The position numbers and the translations under genes were made by a program. From an uncultured Marvinbryantia sp. (GTDB taxonomy: Bacteria; Bacillota; Clostridia; Lachnospirales; Lachnospiraceae), in assembly GCA_934394985.1 (NCBI GenBank), contig CAKRRF010000001.1:1-64000 (forward strand): a DNA stretch of 64,000 nucleotides, given 5' to 3'. The notes under the pieces are model-generated. The model did no database searches, had not been told where the DNA came from, and saw nothing but the letters and a program-made list of their open reading frames with translations. This document shows positions 18,863-28,876 of this stretch, piece by piece; position 1 is the first letter of the stretch, and every line of letters starts with the position of its first letter.

Positions 18863-19363
18863 TTATTCAGCAGTCGTTTCTGACGCTTTTTCTGTGGCAT
18901 CCTCTGTCTCAGCGCTTCCCTCTGCTGCAGCCCCTGTTGTCTCTTCTGCCTCTTTTACAGATTCTGCTTCTTCGACATTTTGCTCTTCAGCAACCTCTTC
19001 TGAAACGTCATCTTCTGCACTTTCTTCCGATGTGCTCTCTTCTTCGAATGCACTCTCCGGAATATCTTCATCCTCAAAGATTGTATCTTCCGGCAGTTTT
19101 TCTTTTAATGTCTTCATCTCTTCTTCCAGACATTCCAGCTCGGTATACATGGTATTGATCGCCGTAATCTTGTCTTCAAATTCTGTGATCTCATCTTTGT
19201 GAGCCTCATAATAAGCTTTTCCAAGGGCAAGCATCTCATCCTGAATCTTTTTCTTCTTTGCCAGTGTCTTCGTCTTTAATGAAGCAATTTCTGCCACTTC
19301 TCCGGTCTTCTTCACCATCTGCTGCCCAAAAACTGACAATTTTTTACTGAAATCTTCAAACAT
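18863..19363 (-). CDS. Unrecognised coiled-coil protein with Glu-rich tail
   Basis: A 166-residue protein I cannot assign. Residues 1-95 are helical and coiled-coil-like (SKKLSVFGQQMVKKTGEV, then KTKTLAKKKKIQDEM). Residues about 96-166 are a low-complexity acidic tail of Glu, Ala, Ser and Thr. There is no signal peptide or membrane helix. The start overlaps the trmD stop by 8 bases and has a GGAG site, so it is translated with trmD. It occupies the place between trmD and rplS that is usually empty. A structural or scaffold role is only a guess. Confidence 0.6.
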   Translation of the reverse strand: MFEDFSKKLSVFGQQMVKKTGEVAEIASLKTKTLAKKKKIQDEMLALGKAYYEAHKDEITEFEDKITAINTMYTELECLEEEMKTLKEKLPEDTIFEDEDIPESAFEEESTSEESAEDDVSEEVAEEQNVEEAESVKEAEETTGAAAEGSAETEDATEKASETTAE

Positions 19364-20090
19364 TTTCCCTTACTCCTTTCAGAAATTCCTGTTCTTTTTT
19401 TGTGAGCTGTGCTTTTTCAAGCAGATCCGGCCGCCACTTTGCAGTTCGGATAATCGACTGCTCCCGACGCCATTTTTCCACATTTGCATGATGTCCCGAC
19501 AGCAACACTGGCGGCACCTTTTTCCCACGCCATTCTTCCGGACGGCTGTACTGTGGGTATTCCAAAAGAGAATCCTGAAAGGACTCCGTCTCAGCCGATA
19601 CATCATTATTTAACACTCCCGGAACCAGTCTGGATATGGCATCCATCATCACAAGTGCCGGAAGCTCCCCACCGGTCAGCACATAATCTCCAATGGATAC
19701 ATAATCCGTCACTACTTCCTCCAGTACACGCTCATCGATGCCTTCATAATGTCCGCACAAAAACACCAATTCTTCTTCCCGCGCAAACTCTTCTGCCATC
19801 TTCTGGTTAAAGGTATGTCCCTGCGGAGTAAGATAAATGGTGCGCAGTTTCCGTCCCGACTGTTCTTCCAGTGCCTGATGCGCTGCATATACCGGTTCTG
19901 CCTGCATCACCATTCCGGCTCCTCCACCGTAGGGATAGTCATCCACCTTCATATGCTTGTTTCCGGCATAATCCCTGATATTCACCGCATGCAGAGAAAG
20001 CAGCCCCTTCTCCATTGCTCTTCCAGTAATGCTGGTATGAAATCCCTGTTCAATCATCTCAGGGAATAACGTCAATACATGAAACTTCAA
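19356..20090 (-). CDS. trmD: tRNA (guanine-37-N1) methyltransferase
   Basis: A 244-residue SPOUT methyltransferase. It starts at a TTG (20090) whose last bases overlap the rimM stop (TTGA), 6 bases after CTGGAGGG. Diagnostic motifs are FHVLTLFPEM at the start, DDYPYGGGAGMVMQ, and GHYEGIDERV plus SIGDYVLTGGELP, which form the AdoMet-binding knot. It makes m1G37 to prevent frameshifting. Coupling to rimM fits the conserved operon. Confidence 0.95.
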   Translation of the reverse strand: MKFHVLTLFPEMIEQGFHTSITGRAMEKGLLSLHAVNIRDYAGNKHMKVDDYPYGGGAGMVMQAEPVYAAHQALEEQSGRKLRTIYLTPQGHTFNQKMAEEFAREEELVFLCGHYEGIDERVLEEVVTDYVSIGDYVLTGGELPALVMMDAISRLVPGVLNNDVSAETESFQDSLLEYPQYSRPEEWRGKKVPPVLLSGHHANVEKWRREQSIIRTAKWRPDLLEKAQLTKKEQEFLKGVRENV

Positions 20091-20593
20091 ATCAGACCCT
20101 CCAGTAAGTGTACTGTCATGGAATTCTCTTCCAATGATATCCTTATAATACATTCTTTTATGTTCGGTATCAAGACTTCTTTTTCATTTTCCATCTTAAC
20201 CACATATACATCATTCGCTCCTGTCTGAATCACTTCAGTCAGTGTGCCGAGAAATGTTCCATCTTCCTGCGACACCTGCAGCCCGATCAGATCACAGATA
20301 AAATATTCTCCGGGTTTTAATTTTACCGCATTCTCTCTGGAGACCAGCAGAGGTACATTTCTCAGCATTTCTGCATCATTCATAAATTCGATGCCTTTTA
20401 ATTTCAGAATGACCATATTCTTGAAAAACTTCACCTGTTCCACTGCCAGTGTACGCTGTCCTCTTTTTTCTTCCAGAATTACTTCTTTTAATTTCTTGAA
20501 TCTTGATACATCATCTGTTGTCGGGAATACTTTCACTTCACCTCTCACGCCGTGAGGAGAAGTGATCACCCCTACCTGTAAAAACTGTTCCAT
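20087..20593 (-). CDS. rimM: Ribosome maturation factor RimM
   Basis: A 168-residue protein that begins MEQFLQVGVITSPHGVRGEV, matching the RimM N-domain, and contains a PRC-barrel C-domain (YFICDLIGLQV). It helps 30S head assembly by binding S19. The ATG at 20593 follows AAAAAGGAAG; longer readings run back into upstream non-coding sequence. It overlaps trmD by 4 bases. Confidence 0.95.
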   Translation of the reverse strand: MEQFLQVGVITSPHGVRGEVKVFPTTDDVSRFKKLKEVILEEKRGQRTLAVEQVKFFKNMVILKLKGIEFMNDAEMLRNVPLLVSRENAVKLKPGEYFICDLIGLQVSQEDGTFLGTLTEVIQTGANDVYVVKMENEKEVLIPNIKECIIRISLEENSMTVHLLEGLI

Positions 20594-20776
20594 TCGTTCT
20601 TCCTTTTTTATTTTTCTTATATATGATGTTAAGGTCAAAAGATGCCTTACAGATTGTTCTCTGCTTCCACAATCCTGCCCCATATACGGAATTATCATAG
20701 CATGTTCCATATACTTTTTCCACAGTTTTTCTGTGCATCCCTCTGCAAAATCAATGTTACTTCATCGTAAGAAGCG

Positions 20777-20810
20777 AAAAAATAAGCCGCCTCATAATGA
20801 GACAGCTTAC
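20777..20810 (-). terminator. Terminator after rpsP-khpA
   Basis: TAAGCTGTCTC pairs with GAGGCGGCTTA (two G-U pairs) around a short loop and is followed by TTTTTT on the minus strand. Partial readthrough into rimM is plausible. Confidence 0.85.
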
Positions 20811-20816
20811 CATTAT

Positions 20817-21050
20817 TTATTGTACAATATCTACAATGACTTTTTTGTCGCTCTTGGATGCAGCAGCTTTTACTACGGAACGAATTGCTTTTGCAATTCT
20901 TCCCTGCTTACCAATCACTTTGCCCATATCTGATTGAGCAACTTTCAACTCAATGATTGTGGATTTTCCACTCTCTTTTTCTGTCACAACGACTTCTTCA
21001 GGATGCTCCACAAGAGACTTGGCAATTACTTCCACTAACTCTTTCATCAC
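20817..21050 (-). CDS. khpA: KH-domain RNA-binding protein KhpA (YlqC)
   Basis: A 77-residue single KH domain with the GxxG loop in GKVIGKQGRIAKAIR. KhpA pairs with KhpB to bind RNA and affects cell length in streptococci. It lies between rpsP and rimM as usual in Firmicutes. Confidence 0.93.
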   Translation of the reverse strand: MMKELVEVIAKSLVEHPEEVVVTEKESGKSTIIELKVAQSDMGKVIGKQGRIAKAIRSVVKAAASKSDKKVIVDIVQ

Positions 21051-21063
21051 CGCACCTCAATTC

Positions 21064-21309
21064 TTATTTTTCGATGCCAGCTAACTTAAACAGTTTTCCA
21101 ACAACTTCTGTAGGCTGAGCGCCATTAGCAAGCCATTTCTTAGCCAGTTCTTCATTTACATGGAACTCGCTTGGATCAGTATTTGGATTGTAAGTACCGA
21201 TTTCTTCGATACATCTTCCATCTCTAGGGGATCTGGAATCTGCTACTACGATTCTGTAGAAAGGTGCTTTCTTCTGTCCCATTCTTCTTAATCTGATTTT
21301 TACTGCCAT
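21064..21309 (-). CDS. rpsP: 30S ribosomal protein S16
   Basis: 81 residues starting [20 protein letters not shown], the classical S16 N-terminus. The ATG at 21309 is preceded by ACGGAGG. It is followed by khpA. Confidence 0.97.
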   Translation of the reverse strand: MAVKIRLRRMGQKKAPFYRIVVADSRSPRDGRCIEEIGTYNPNTDPSEFHVNEELAKKWLANGAQPTEVVGKLFKLAGIEK

Positions 21310-21392
21310 TTTATTTACCTCCGTAATATTCATACCTGTTTCTCAGGAAATTGTGACCAGAGCTGTCATACAGCATCTGGATTATTTATATG

Positions 21393-22742
21393 TTAAAAGG
21401 GAAGTTTAAACTTGCCTCTTTTACCCATTTTTCCTCCCATCATACCAGGGAGCTGTTTCATCATTTTTCTGGACTGTTCAAACTGCTTTACCAGACGGTT
21501 TACTTCGCTGATATCTACACCGGCTCCGGCTGCGATACGCTTCTTTCTGGATGGATTCAGAATATCTGGATTAGAACGTTCCTTTGGAGTCATAGAAAGA
21601 ATAATCGCTTCCGTCTTTGCGAGAGCCGATTCATCAATCATTCCCTCAATGTCTTTCATCTTATTTCCGCCAAAACCAGGCATCATACTCAAGACACTGG
21701 AGATACCTCCCATATTTTTCATCTGATTCATGCTTTCCAGATAATCATCAAAACCGAAGCTGGCTTTTTTCAGCTTCTGTTCCATCTCTCTGGCTTTGCT
21801 TTCATCCAAATTTGCCTGTGCCTTCTCGATCAGGGTCATTACATCACCCATTCCAAGAATACGGGATGCCATACGATCTGGGTAAAACTGCTCCAGATCA
21901 GACAATTTTTCTCCCATTCCGGCATAGAGAATCGGTTTGCCACAGGTCGCTTTAATGGAAAGTGCCGCACCGCCTCTGGTGTCACCATCCAGCTTCGTCA
22001 GAACAACTCCGTCAATGCCAATCTTATCATTAAACATCTGAGATACATTTACTGCATCCTGTCCTGTCATGGCATCTACCACAAGGAGTGTCTGGTCAAC
22101 CTGAACCGCCTCTTTAATGGCTACCAGTTCATTCATCATATCCTCATCTACATGAAGACGTCCTGCGGTATCCAGAAATACCACATTCATATTATGGGAT
22201 TTTGCATGCTCAACAGCTGCTTTTGCAATATTGACCGGATTCTGTTTATCTCCCATGGAGAAAACTTCCACACCGACCTTCTCACCATTGATCTGTAACT
22301 GCTGGATCGCTGCCGGACGATATACATCACAGGCCGCAAGCAGCGGCATACGTCCCTTAGACTTCAGCTTTGCTGCCAGCTTGGCAGTCGTTGTCGTCTT
22401 ACCTGCACCCTGAAGGCCAACCATCATGATGACAGTAATCTCATTTCCGGGTTTTAAAGTAATCTCCTTTGTCTCAGATCCCATAAGGGCCACCAGTTCT
22501 TCATTTACAATCTTGATGACCATCTGTCCCGGATTCAGCCCGTTCATAACTTCTGCACCAACGGCACGTTCCTGAACGGATTTCATAAACTGCTTTACTA
22601 CTTTAAAACTGACATCCGCTTCCAGAAGTGCCATCTTGACTTCTTTTAATGCGGCCTTGACATCACTCTCTGTCAGTTTGCCCTTACTACGCAGGTTCTT
22701 AAACACATTTTGTAGTTTGTCGGAAAGGCTTTCAAATGCCAT
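21393..22742 (-). CDS. ffh: Signal recognition particle protein Ffh
   Basis: A 449-residue SRP54 GTPase. The NG domain contains GLQGAGKTTTTAKLA, DTAGRLHVDE and TKLDGDTRGGAAL. The C-terminal M domain is methionine-rich (SMNQMKNMGGISSVLSMMPG) and binds 4.5S RNA and signal sequences. It follows ylxM by 2 bases. Confidence 0.97.
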   Translation of the reverse strand: MAFESLSDKLQNVFKNLRSKGKLTESDVKAALKEVKMALLEADVSFKVVKQFMKSVQERAVGAEVMNGLNPGQMVIKIVNEELVALMGSETKEITLKPGNEITVIMMVGLQGAGKTTTTAKLAAKLKSKGRMPLLAACDVYRPAAIQQLQINGEKVGVEVFSMGDKQNPVNIAKAAVEHAKSHNMNVVFLDTAGRLHVDEDMMNELVAIKEAVQVDQTLLVVDAMTGQDAVNVSQMFNDKIGIDGVVLTKLDGDTRGGAALSIKATCGKPILYAGMGEKLSDLEQFYPDRMASRILGMGDVMTLIEKAQANLDESKAREMEQKLKKASFGFDDYLESMNQMKNMGGISSVLSMMPGFGGNKMKDIEGMIDESALAKTEAIILSMTPKERSNPDILNPSRKKRIAAGAGVDISEVNRLVKQFEQSRKMMKQLPGMMGGKMGKRGKFKLPF

Positions 22743-22744
22743 TG

Positions 22745-23062
22745 TTATAATTCCTCCAGTATTTCACTGCATATTTGCTCAATATCCTGCTGACCTTTTG
22801 CCAGTTCATGAATCTGTGCTACTTTTTCTTTAATAGAAAGAAACTTCTCAACCAGATGCAGCTGTTCTTCATAATGAGCTAATATCTTATTGCAGCGTTT
22901 GATTAAATCATGTACGCCCTGTCTGCTGATGTCGTACTCCCGTGCCACTTCTGTACAGGAATAATCATTTAATACCACATCTTCATATACCTGACGCTGA
23001 TGTTCTGTCAGCAACTCACCATAAAAATCATATAATAATGTCTGCTCTACAAATCGTTCCAT
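22745..23062 (-). CDS. ylxM: YlxM family (UPF0122) HTH protein
   Basis: A 105-residue helix-turn-helix protein with a sigma-70 region 4-like segment ([27 protein letters not shown]). The family regulates or accompanies SRP. The ATG at 23062 follows AAGGTGA; upstream in-frame ATGs lack a site. It ends 2 bases before ffh. Confidence 0.9.
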   Translation of the reverse strand: MERFVEQTLLYDFYGELLTEHQRQVYEDVVLNDYSCTEVAREYDISRQGVHDLIKRCNKILAHYEEQLHLVEKFLSIKEKVAQIHELAKGQQDIEQICSEILEEL

Positions 23063-23137
23063 TTCTATCACCTTTGACATCATAAACCAATTGTTCTGGA
23101 ATGTCAAGTATTTTTTCTTGACAATTTACAAACATCT

Positions 23138-24361
23138 TTATGGGTTTGCACGAATCAGGCGTGGCTTGTATCCAGCTTCTTCCAGAGCTTTCACAATCTG
23201 ATTTTTATGTTCTGTTCCAAATGCCTCCATTGTAATCTTCAGCTCCACTGCTTTGGAACGATTGGTACTGATAAACTGATTGTGTTCCAGCTTAATGACA
23301 TTTCCCTGCATCTTTGCAATGACCGCAGATACTTTTGTCAGTTCTCCCGGAGAATCCGGCAATAATACAGAAACAGTAAAAATACGGTCTCGCTGAATCA
23401 GACCGAACTGTACCACGGAGGACATGGTAATCACATCCATATTTCCACCACTGAGCACCGAAACGATCTTTTTATTCTGTACATTCAGATGTTTCAGAGC
23501 TGCAACAGTCAGAAGCCCGGAGTTTTCTACTATCATTTTGTGATTTTCTACCATGTCCAGAAATGCCACAATCAGTTCATCGTCTGTTACCGTAATCACA
23601 TCGTCCAGATTTTTCTGAAGATACGGGAATATTTTACTTCCAGGAGTCTTTACTGCTGTACCATCTGCAATTGTGTTAATAGATGGCAGAGTTGTTACTT
23701 CGCCGGCTTTTAAGGATTCCTGAAGACAGTTGGCACCTGCCGGCTCTACTCCGATTACTTTGATATTTGGGTTCAGCATTTTAGCAAGGGTAGAAACACC
23801 TGTAGCCAGTCCGCCTCCGCCTACCGGAACAAGAATATAATCTACCAGTGGAAGTTCTTTTACAATTTCCATGGCGATGGTTCCCTGTCCGGTCGCTACG
23901 CCAAGATCATCAAATGGATGAATAAAGGTGTATCCGTTTTCTTCTGCCAGTTTATAAGCATGTTCACATGCCTCATCATACACATTACCGTGAAGTACAA
24001 CCTCTGCTCCATAGCTTTTTGTACGATTTACCTTCATCAGAGGTGTCGTGGTCGGCATAACAACAACCGCCTTTACACCCAGTTCTTTTGCTGCATAGGC
24101 CACACCCTGTGCATGGTTGCCCGCAGAAGCAGTGATCAGTCCCTTTTCCTGTTCTTCTTTGGCAAGCTTTGAAATACGATAATATGCACCACGGATCTTG
24201 TATGCACCGGTGATCTGCATATTCTCCGGTTTCAGGTATACCTTATTTCCGGTCTGTTCACTGAAATACTTACTGTATACCAGTTTTGTTTCCTGAGTCA
24301 CTCTTTTTACTACTTCGGCTGCTTCTTCAAAATTTTCTAATGTTAAATCTGTAAATTCCAT
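23138..24361 (-). CDS. ilvA: Threonine ammonia-lyase (threonine dehydratase) with ACT domain
   Basis: A 407-residue fold-type II PLP enzyme. The PLP lysine is K55 in TGAYKIRGA, and the phosphate-binding loop is VGGGGLATG. Residues about 330-407 form a C-terminal ACT domain. It converts threonine to 2-oxobutyrate, for isoleucine synthesis or catabolism. The single ACT domain and length match the TdcB/IlvA2-type enzymes of Firmicutes. It sits unusually between ylxM-ffh and ftsY, starting 2 bases from the ftsY stop. Confidence 0.92.
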   Translation of the reverse strand: MEFTDLTLENFEEAAEVVKRVTQETKLVYSKYFSEQTGNKVYLKPENMQITGAYKIRGAYYRISKLAKEEQEKGLITASAGNHAQGVAYAAKELGVKAVVVMPTTTPLMKVNRTKSYGAEVVLHGNVYDEACEHAYKLAEENGYTFIHPFDDLGVATGQGTIAMEIVKELPLVDYILVPVGGGGLATGVSTLAKMLNPNIKVIGVEPAGANCLQESLKAGEVTTLPSINTIADGTAVKTPGSKIFPYLQKNLDDVITVTDDELIVAFLDMVENHKMIVENSGLLTVAALKHLNVQNKKIVSVLSGGNMDVITMSSVVQFGLIQRDRIFTVSVLLPDSPGELTKVSAVIAKMQGNVIKLEHNQFISTNRSKAVELKITMEAFGTEHKNQIVKALEEAGYKPRLIRANP

Positions 24362-24363
24362 TT

Positions 24364-25302
24364 CTATTCTGCGTCCTTTTCATTTAAAAATAATGCGTTT
24401 ACAAACTCATCTGCGTCAAACTTCTGCAGATCATCAATGCTTTCTCCTACCCCAATATATTTTACAGGAATACCCAGTTCTGAATGTATGGCAATGGCGA
24501 TACCGCCTTTGGCTGTACCATCCAGCTTAGTCAGGATAATACCGGTGATATCGGCTGCCTCTGAAAACTCTCTTGCCTGTACCAGTGCATTTTGTCCAGT
24601 GGTGCCATCCAGCACTACCAGAGTCTCACGGTATGCTTCCGGATATTCTTTTTCCAGAATTCGGTTGATCTTGGCCAGCTCGTTCATCAGATTCTTTTTG
24701 TTATGCAGCCTTCCTGCTGTATCACAAAGCAGTACATCGGCATTTCGTGCCTTTGCTGCCGCCACAGCATCATAAACAACAGCTGCCGGATCGGAACCTT
24801 CCTGTCCACTGATGATCTCCACACCAGCTCTATTGGCCCATTCTGTCAGCTGCTCGCCTGCTGCTGCGCGGAAGGTATCTGCCGCTGCGAGAATTACCTT
24901 TTTCCCCTGATCTTTCAGTTTTCCTGCCAGCTTTCCAACGCTGGTAGTCTTACCTACACCATTTACTCCAATCACCAGTACCACAGATTTTCTGTTTTCA
25001 AATTCATATGCTGTTTCTCCCACATCCATCTGTGCTTTGATACTTTCGATCAGATATCTTTTGCATTCTTCCGGCTCTTTGATATTATTTTCTTTTACCG
25101 CTGCTTTTAACTTTTCAATAATTGCTGTAGTCGCATTGATACCAAGATCTCCCATGACCAGTATCTCTTCGATTTCATCGTAAAAGTCATCATCAATACT
25201 GGAAAAACCGCTGAATATGTTATCAATTCCGGCCACAATATTGTCTCTCGTTTTTGTCAGGCCTTCTGCCAGACGTTTAAAAAAGCCCTTTTTCTCTTCC
25301 AT
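24364..25302 (-). CDS. ftsY: SRP receptor GTPase FtsY
   Basis: A 312-residue SRP receptor. The short N-terminal A region (KKGFFKRLAEGLTKTRDNI) is followed by the N and G domains. G1 is GVNGVGKTTSVGKLA, then DTAGRLHNKKNLMNEL and TKLDGTAKGG. It docks ribosome-SRP complexes at the membrane. It lies 13 bases after smc. Confidence 0.96.
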   Translation of the reverse strand: MEEKKGFFKRLAEGLTKTRDNIVAGIDNIFSGFSSIDDDFYDEIEEILVMGDLGINATTAIIEKLKAAVKENNIKEPEECKRYLIESIKAQMDVGETAYEFENRKSVVLVIGVNGVGKTTSVGKLAGKLKDQGKKVILAAADTFRAAAGEQLTEWANRAGVEIISGQEGSDPAAVVYDAVAAAKARNADVLLCDTAGRLHNKKNLMNELAKINRILEKEYPEAYRETLVVLDGTTGQNALVQAREFSEAADITGIILTKLDGTAKGGIAIAIHSELGIPVKYIGVGESIDDLQKFDADEFVNALFLNEKDAE

Positions 25303-25315
25303 GAAAGATTCCTCC

Positions 25316-28300
25316 CTATTGATCTAATTCGTCTTCCACCATATTGACGGAAACCTGGGTGGAAACCCCCTTCTCCTGCATGGTGATACCATACAGTCTG
25401 TCTGCAACAGCCATTGTTCCACGTCTATGTGTTATAATAATAAACTGAGTGTTTTTTGTCAACTTGTGAAGATAATTTGCATATCGGGATACATTGTTTT
25501 CATCCAGCGCCGCTTCGATCTCGTCCAACAGACAAAATGGCGACGGTTTCATATTCTGAATGGCAAACAGCAGGGCAATCGCTGTTAAGGCTTTTTCACC
25601 ACCGGACATCTGCATCATATTCACCAGCTTTTTACCCGGCGGCTGAGCAATAATCCGGATACCTGCTTCCAGAATATCTTCATCTTCTACAAGCTCCAGA
25701 CTTCCCTTTCCACCGCCAAACAGTTCTTTAAAGGCTTTTTCAAACTCCTGCTGTATAATGGCAAATTTTTCCCTGAACTGACGGCGCATCCCTTCATCCA
25801 GCTCTGTAATGATCTTTTTCAGATCCTCTCCTGCTTTCACCAGATCTGCATGCTGCGCTGACAGAAACTCATGTCTCTCATGAAGTTCTTTGTATTCTTC
25901 AATTGCATTTACATTTACAGGGCCAAGTGATTTGATTTCGTTCTTTAACTGAACAATCATCTTTTTCAGCTGTGGAGAATGCTCCAGTTCCTCATCCCGG
26001 AACTTTTCCGCCTCACTGGCTGTCAGTTCATATTCTTCCCACATATAATTGATCTGACGTTCCAGATAGTCACTGAGTCGTTCTTTTTGATTATCCAGTC
26101 GAAAATGCTCTTTATCCAGTTCACTGAGCTGATTACTCAGATCTTCCCTCACCTGGAAAAATTCTTTATGCGAACGGTTCTTTTCATTTCTTTCTTCTGT
26201 ATACTGATTCAATACTTTTTCAGTCTCTGTCTCCGCCTGCTGTGCATGCAGAATGGATTCCTGAATTTCCTGAATCTGTACCTCTTTCATTTCCACATCT
26301 TCTCTGGAACCGGACAGATTCTCCTGCAGACTCTTCTTTTCTTCCAGCAGATGTTCTTCTTCACTATGGATTCGCTGCAGATTCTGGCGGATAAATTCTT
26401 CCTTCTGATGAAGTGCCATAGTCTGAGTATGTACTTCATTACAGATGTGATTCTGTTCGTCCTGATGCAGCTTTTGCTCCTCCAGATCCGTCTGCCATGC
26501 CCGGATCTTCTCTTCCAGCTGCGCTTCCTGATCTCTGGAAAGCTCCATTTCTTTTTCAATCTGCTGATGCTCTTCTTCGATTTCTGTCATCTGCTGTTGA
26601 ATCTCGTTAACCTCACTCTGCAGCGTTTTATGATCCGAAAGCATTCTGGCATTCTGCGCCTGAATCTCCTGTAGCTTCAGCTTCAGAGTATTCTGATTCA
26701 GATATTCAGCCTGCATCTGCTCTGTTCTCTTCACCAGTTTTTCTCTTTCACTGGCGCATTTCTGGCGAATCTCCTCGATTTGCTTCTGCAGCTGTAATAC
26801 CCGCTCCTTCGAAACACGCACCTTTTCTTCCAGATCATCCATCTCACGTCTTCGTCCCAGAAGGTTACTGGAATTCTTGAATGCACCACCGGACATGGAT
26901 CCGCCTGGGCTCAATAAGTCTCCATCCAACGTAACAATTCGCATAGACTGTCGGTATTTTCTGGATATGGCAATGGCATGATCGATATGATCCACTACCA
27001 GTGTTTTACCAAGCAGATATTCCACCAGTGTCTCATATCGTTCCTCTGTATCTACTAGCGTACTGGCCACTCCGATAGCGCCAGGTTCATACAGTGCCTG
27101 CTCATTACCAAGACCGCCTTTTTTATGTATTGCACTCAGCGGAAGAAAGGTTGCCCGTCCGAACTTATTTTTCTTCAGATATTCAATCATGGATTTTGCA
27201 GTATTTTCATTGTCCGTGACAATATTCTGAATGCTGCCACCCAGAGCTGTTTCCATGGCTGCCTCATATTTCTTTTCCGTTTTTACCAGATCAGCCACAA
27301 CACCATAAATACCGGATACACTGTCCTTTTTCTCCATGACGCGGCGAATACTGTTACCATATCCGTCATATCGTTCCGTCATATTACGCAGTGCTTCCAG
27401 ACGGGATACATTTCTGCTGTAATCTTCTCTTGTCGCTTCCAGCTCTTTCGAGCCAACGATCAGTTCTTTCTGTATCTCATTGATCCCTGTCTCAATACGG
27501 GCATTTTCTTCTGTCAGGTCATGTATCTTTGCTGTGATTGCTTCATACTCGCTCTGATAGCCTGCCCGTACCGTTTCCCGCTGGTTCTGTTCTGTCTTTG
27601 CGGAAAGCATACGCTGAGTCAGCTGGGAATTCCGGATCTGGATCTGTTCCTTCATCGTCTCAAAACGCTGCATTCTTGCCTTGGTATTTGAGCGCTCATT
27701 TAAAAGCGTAATCAACTCATTTCGCCCTTTGGCAATCGCACTTTCCAGCTGCTCTGCCTGCGCTGTGATCTCCTGAAGCTGCTGCATACAGCTCTGTTCC
27801 TTTTGTGCCGCCACTTCCAGTTCTTTTTTCAGCCGGCTGCTGTTTTCTTCTTCCGCTTCTCTCTCCTGACGGCAGTTCTTCAATGATTCTTCAATTCCTG
27901 CCATACGACTCTGAAAATGTTCATCATTCACGGATGCAGAATGAATCTGTTCCTTTAACAGTTCGATCTGGTTTTCCAGCTGCTGCTTTACCATGCGTCC
28001 CTGGTTCAGTTCATTTTTCTTTTCTTCCATACTCTGATCCAGAGATTCCAGTTCCTGCTCTATTTTTTCATATTCTGCTCTGATCTGCTCCAGCCGGTTC
28101 TTTACCGTCTCCATATCATGATCAGAAATGAGTATTTTATTTTCCACCTCATTTAACTGACCTGACATCCGTTCTTTTTCCAGTAAAAACATATTAATAT
28201 CCAGCTGTTTTAATTCATCTCTTTTTTTCAGATAAATCTTCGCCTTTTCTGACTGCCGTTCAAGAGGTCCTACCTGACGGGTCAGTTCAGACAGAATATC

Positions 28301-28876
28301 ACTGATACGGGTCAGATTGTTATTCTCATCCTCCAGCTTTTTCTGAGCTGCCAGCTTACGTCGTTTAAACTTTACAATTCCGGCCGCTTCATCAAAGAGT
28401 TCCCGTCGTTCCTCCGGTTTACCATTTAAGATCTTGTCAATCTGTCCCTGCCCGATAATGGAATATCCTTCTTTACCAATACCGGTATCATAAAATAATT
28501 CTTTTACATCACGCAGTCGACATGCAGTACCATTAATCAAATATTCACTTTCACCAGAACGATATAGCCGTCGGGTTACGGTAACTTCATTATAATCTAC
28601 CGGAAGCTGATGATCTGCATTGTCAAGTGTAATCGACACCATTGCAAAGCCCAGTGGCTTACGATTCTCTGTACCGGAAAAAATAACGTCCTGCATATTG
28701 GAGCCACGCAGCTGCTTGACGCTCTGTTCACCCAGTACCCATCGTACCGCATCACCCACATTACTTTTTCCACTGCCATTTGGCCCCACAATACCGGTTA
28801 TTCCGTTATGAAACTGGAACTTCAGCTTATTTGCAAAGGATTTAAATCCATGTACTTCTATACTTTTTAAATACAT
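25316..28876 (-). CDS. smc: Chromosome segregation ATPase SMC
   Basis: A 1186-residue SMC protein. Walker A GPNGSGKSNVGDAVRWVLGE is near residue 32, two long coiled coils span about 170-500 and 670-1000, and the hinge is at about 515-640 (GIYGVVADL). The C-terminal head has the signature MSGGEKALTAIALLFAIQ and Walker B FCLLDEIEAALDE. It organises and segregates the chromosome together with ScpAB. It follows rnc without a gap. Confidence 0.97.
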   Translation of the reverse strand: MYLKSIEVHGFKSFANKLKFQFHNGITGIVGPNGSGKSNVGDAVRWVLGEQSVKQLRGSNMQDVIFSGTENRKPLGFAMVSITLDNADHQLPVDYNEVTVTRRLYRSGESEYLINGTACRLRDVKELFYDTGIGKEGYSIIGQGQIDKILNGKPEERRELFDEAAGIVKFKRRKLAAQKKLEDENNNLTRISDILSELTRQVGPLERQSEKAKIYLKKRDELKQLDINMFLLEKERMSGQLNEVENKILISDHDMETVKNRLEQIRAEYEKIEQELESLDQSMEEKKNELNQGRMVKQQLENQIELLKEQIHSASVNDEHFQSRMAGIEESLKNCRQEREAEEENSSRLKKELEVAAQKEQSCMQQLQEITAQAEQLESAIAKGRNELITLLNERSNTKARMQRFETMKEQIQIRNSQLTQRMLSAKTEQNQRETVRAGYQSEYEAITAKIHDLTEENARIETGINEIQKELIVGSKELEATREDYSRNVSRLEALRNMTERYDGYGNSIRRVMEKKDSVSGIYGVVADLVKTEKKYEAAMETALGGSIQNIVTDNENTAKSMIEYLKKNKFGRATFLPLSAIHKKGGLGNEQALYEPGAIGVASTLVDTEERYETLVEYLLGKTLVVDHIDHAIAISRKYRQSMRIVTLDGDLLSPGGSMSGGAFKNSSNLLGRRREMDDLEEKVRVSKERVLQLQKQIEEIRQKCASEREKLVKRTEQMQAEYLNQNTLKLKLQEIQAQNARMLSDHKTLQSEVNEIQQQMTEIEEEHQQIEKEMELSRDQEAQLEEKIRAWQTDLEEQKLHQDEQNHICNEVHTQTMALHQKEEFIRQNLQRIHSEEEHLLEEKKSLQENLSGSREDVEMKEVQIQEIQESILHAQQAETETEKVLNQYTEERNEKNRSHKEFFQVREDLSNQLSELDKEHFRLDNQKERLSDYLERQINYMWEEYELTASEAEKFRDEELEHSPQLKKMIVQLKNEIKSLGPVNVNAIEEYKELHERHEFLSAQHADLVKAGEDLKKIITELDEGMRRQFREKFAIIQQEFEKAFKELFGGGKGSLELVEDEDILEAGIRIIAQPPGKKLVNMMQMSGGEKALTAIALLFAIQNMKPSPFCLLDEIEAALDENNVSRYANYLHKLTKNTQFIIITHRRGTMAVADRLYGITMQEKGVSTQVSVNMVEDELDQ

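Noticed and set aside
21390..22298. 302-residue plus-strand ORF opposite ffh
   Set aside because: Antisense shadow of Ffh; unusual composition and no start signal.
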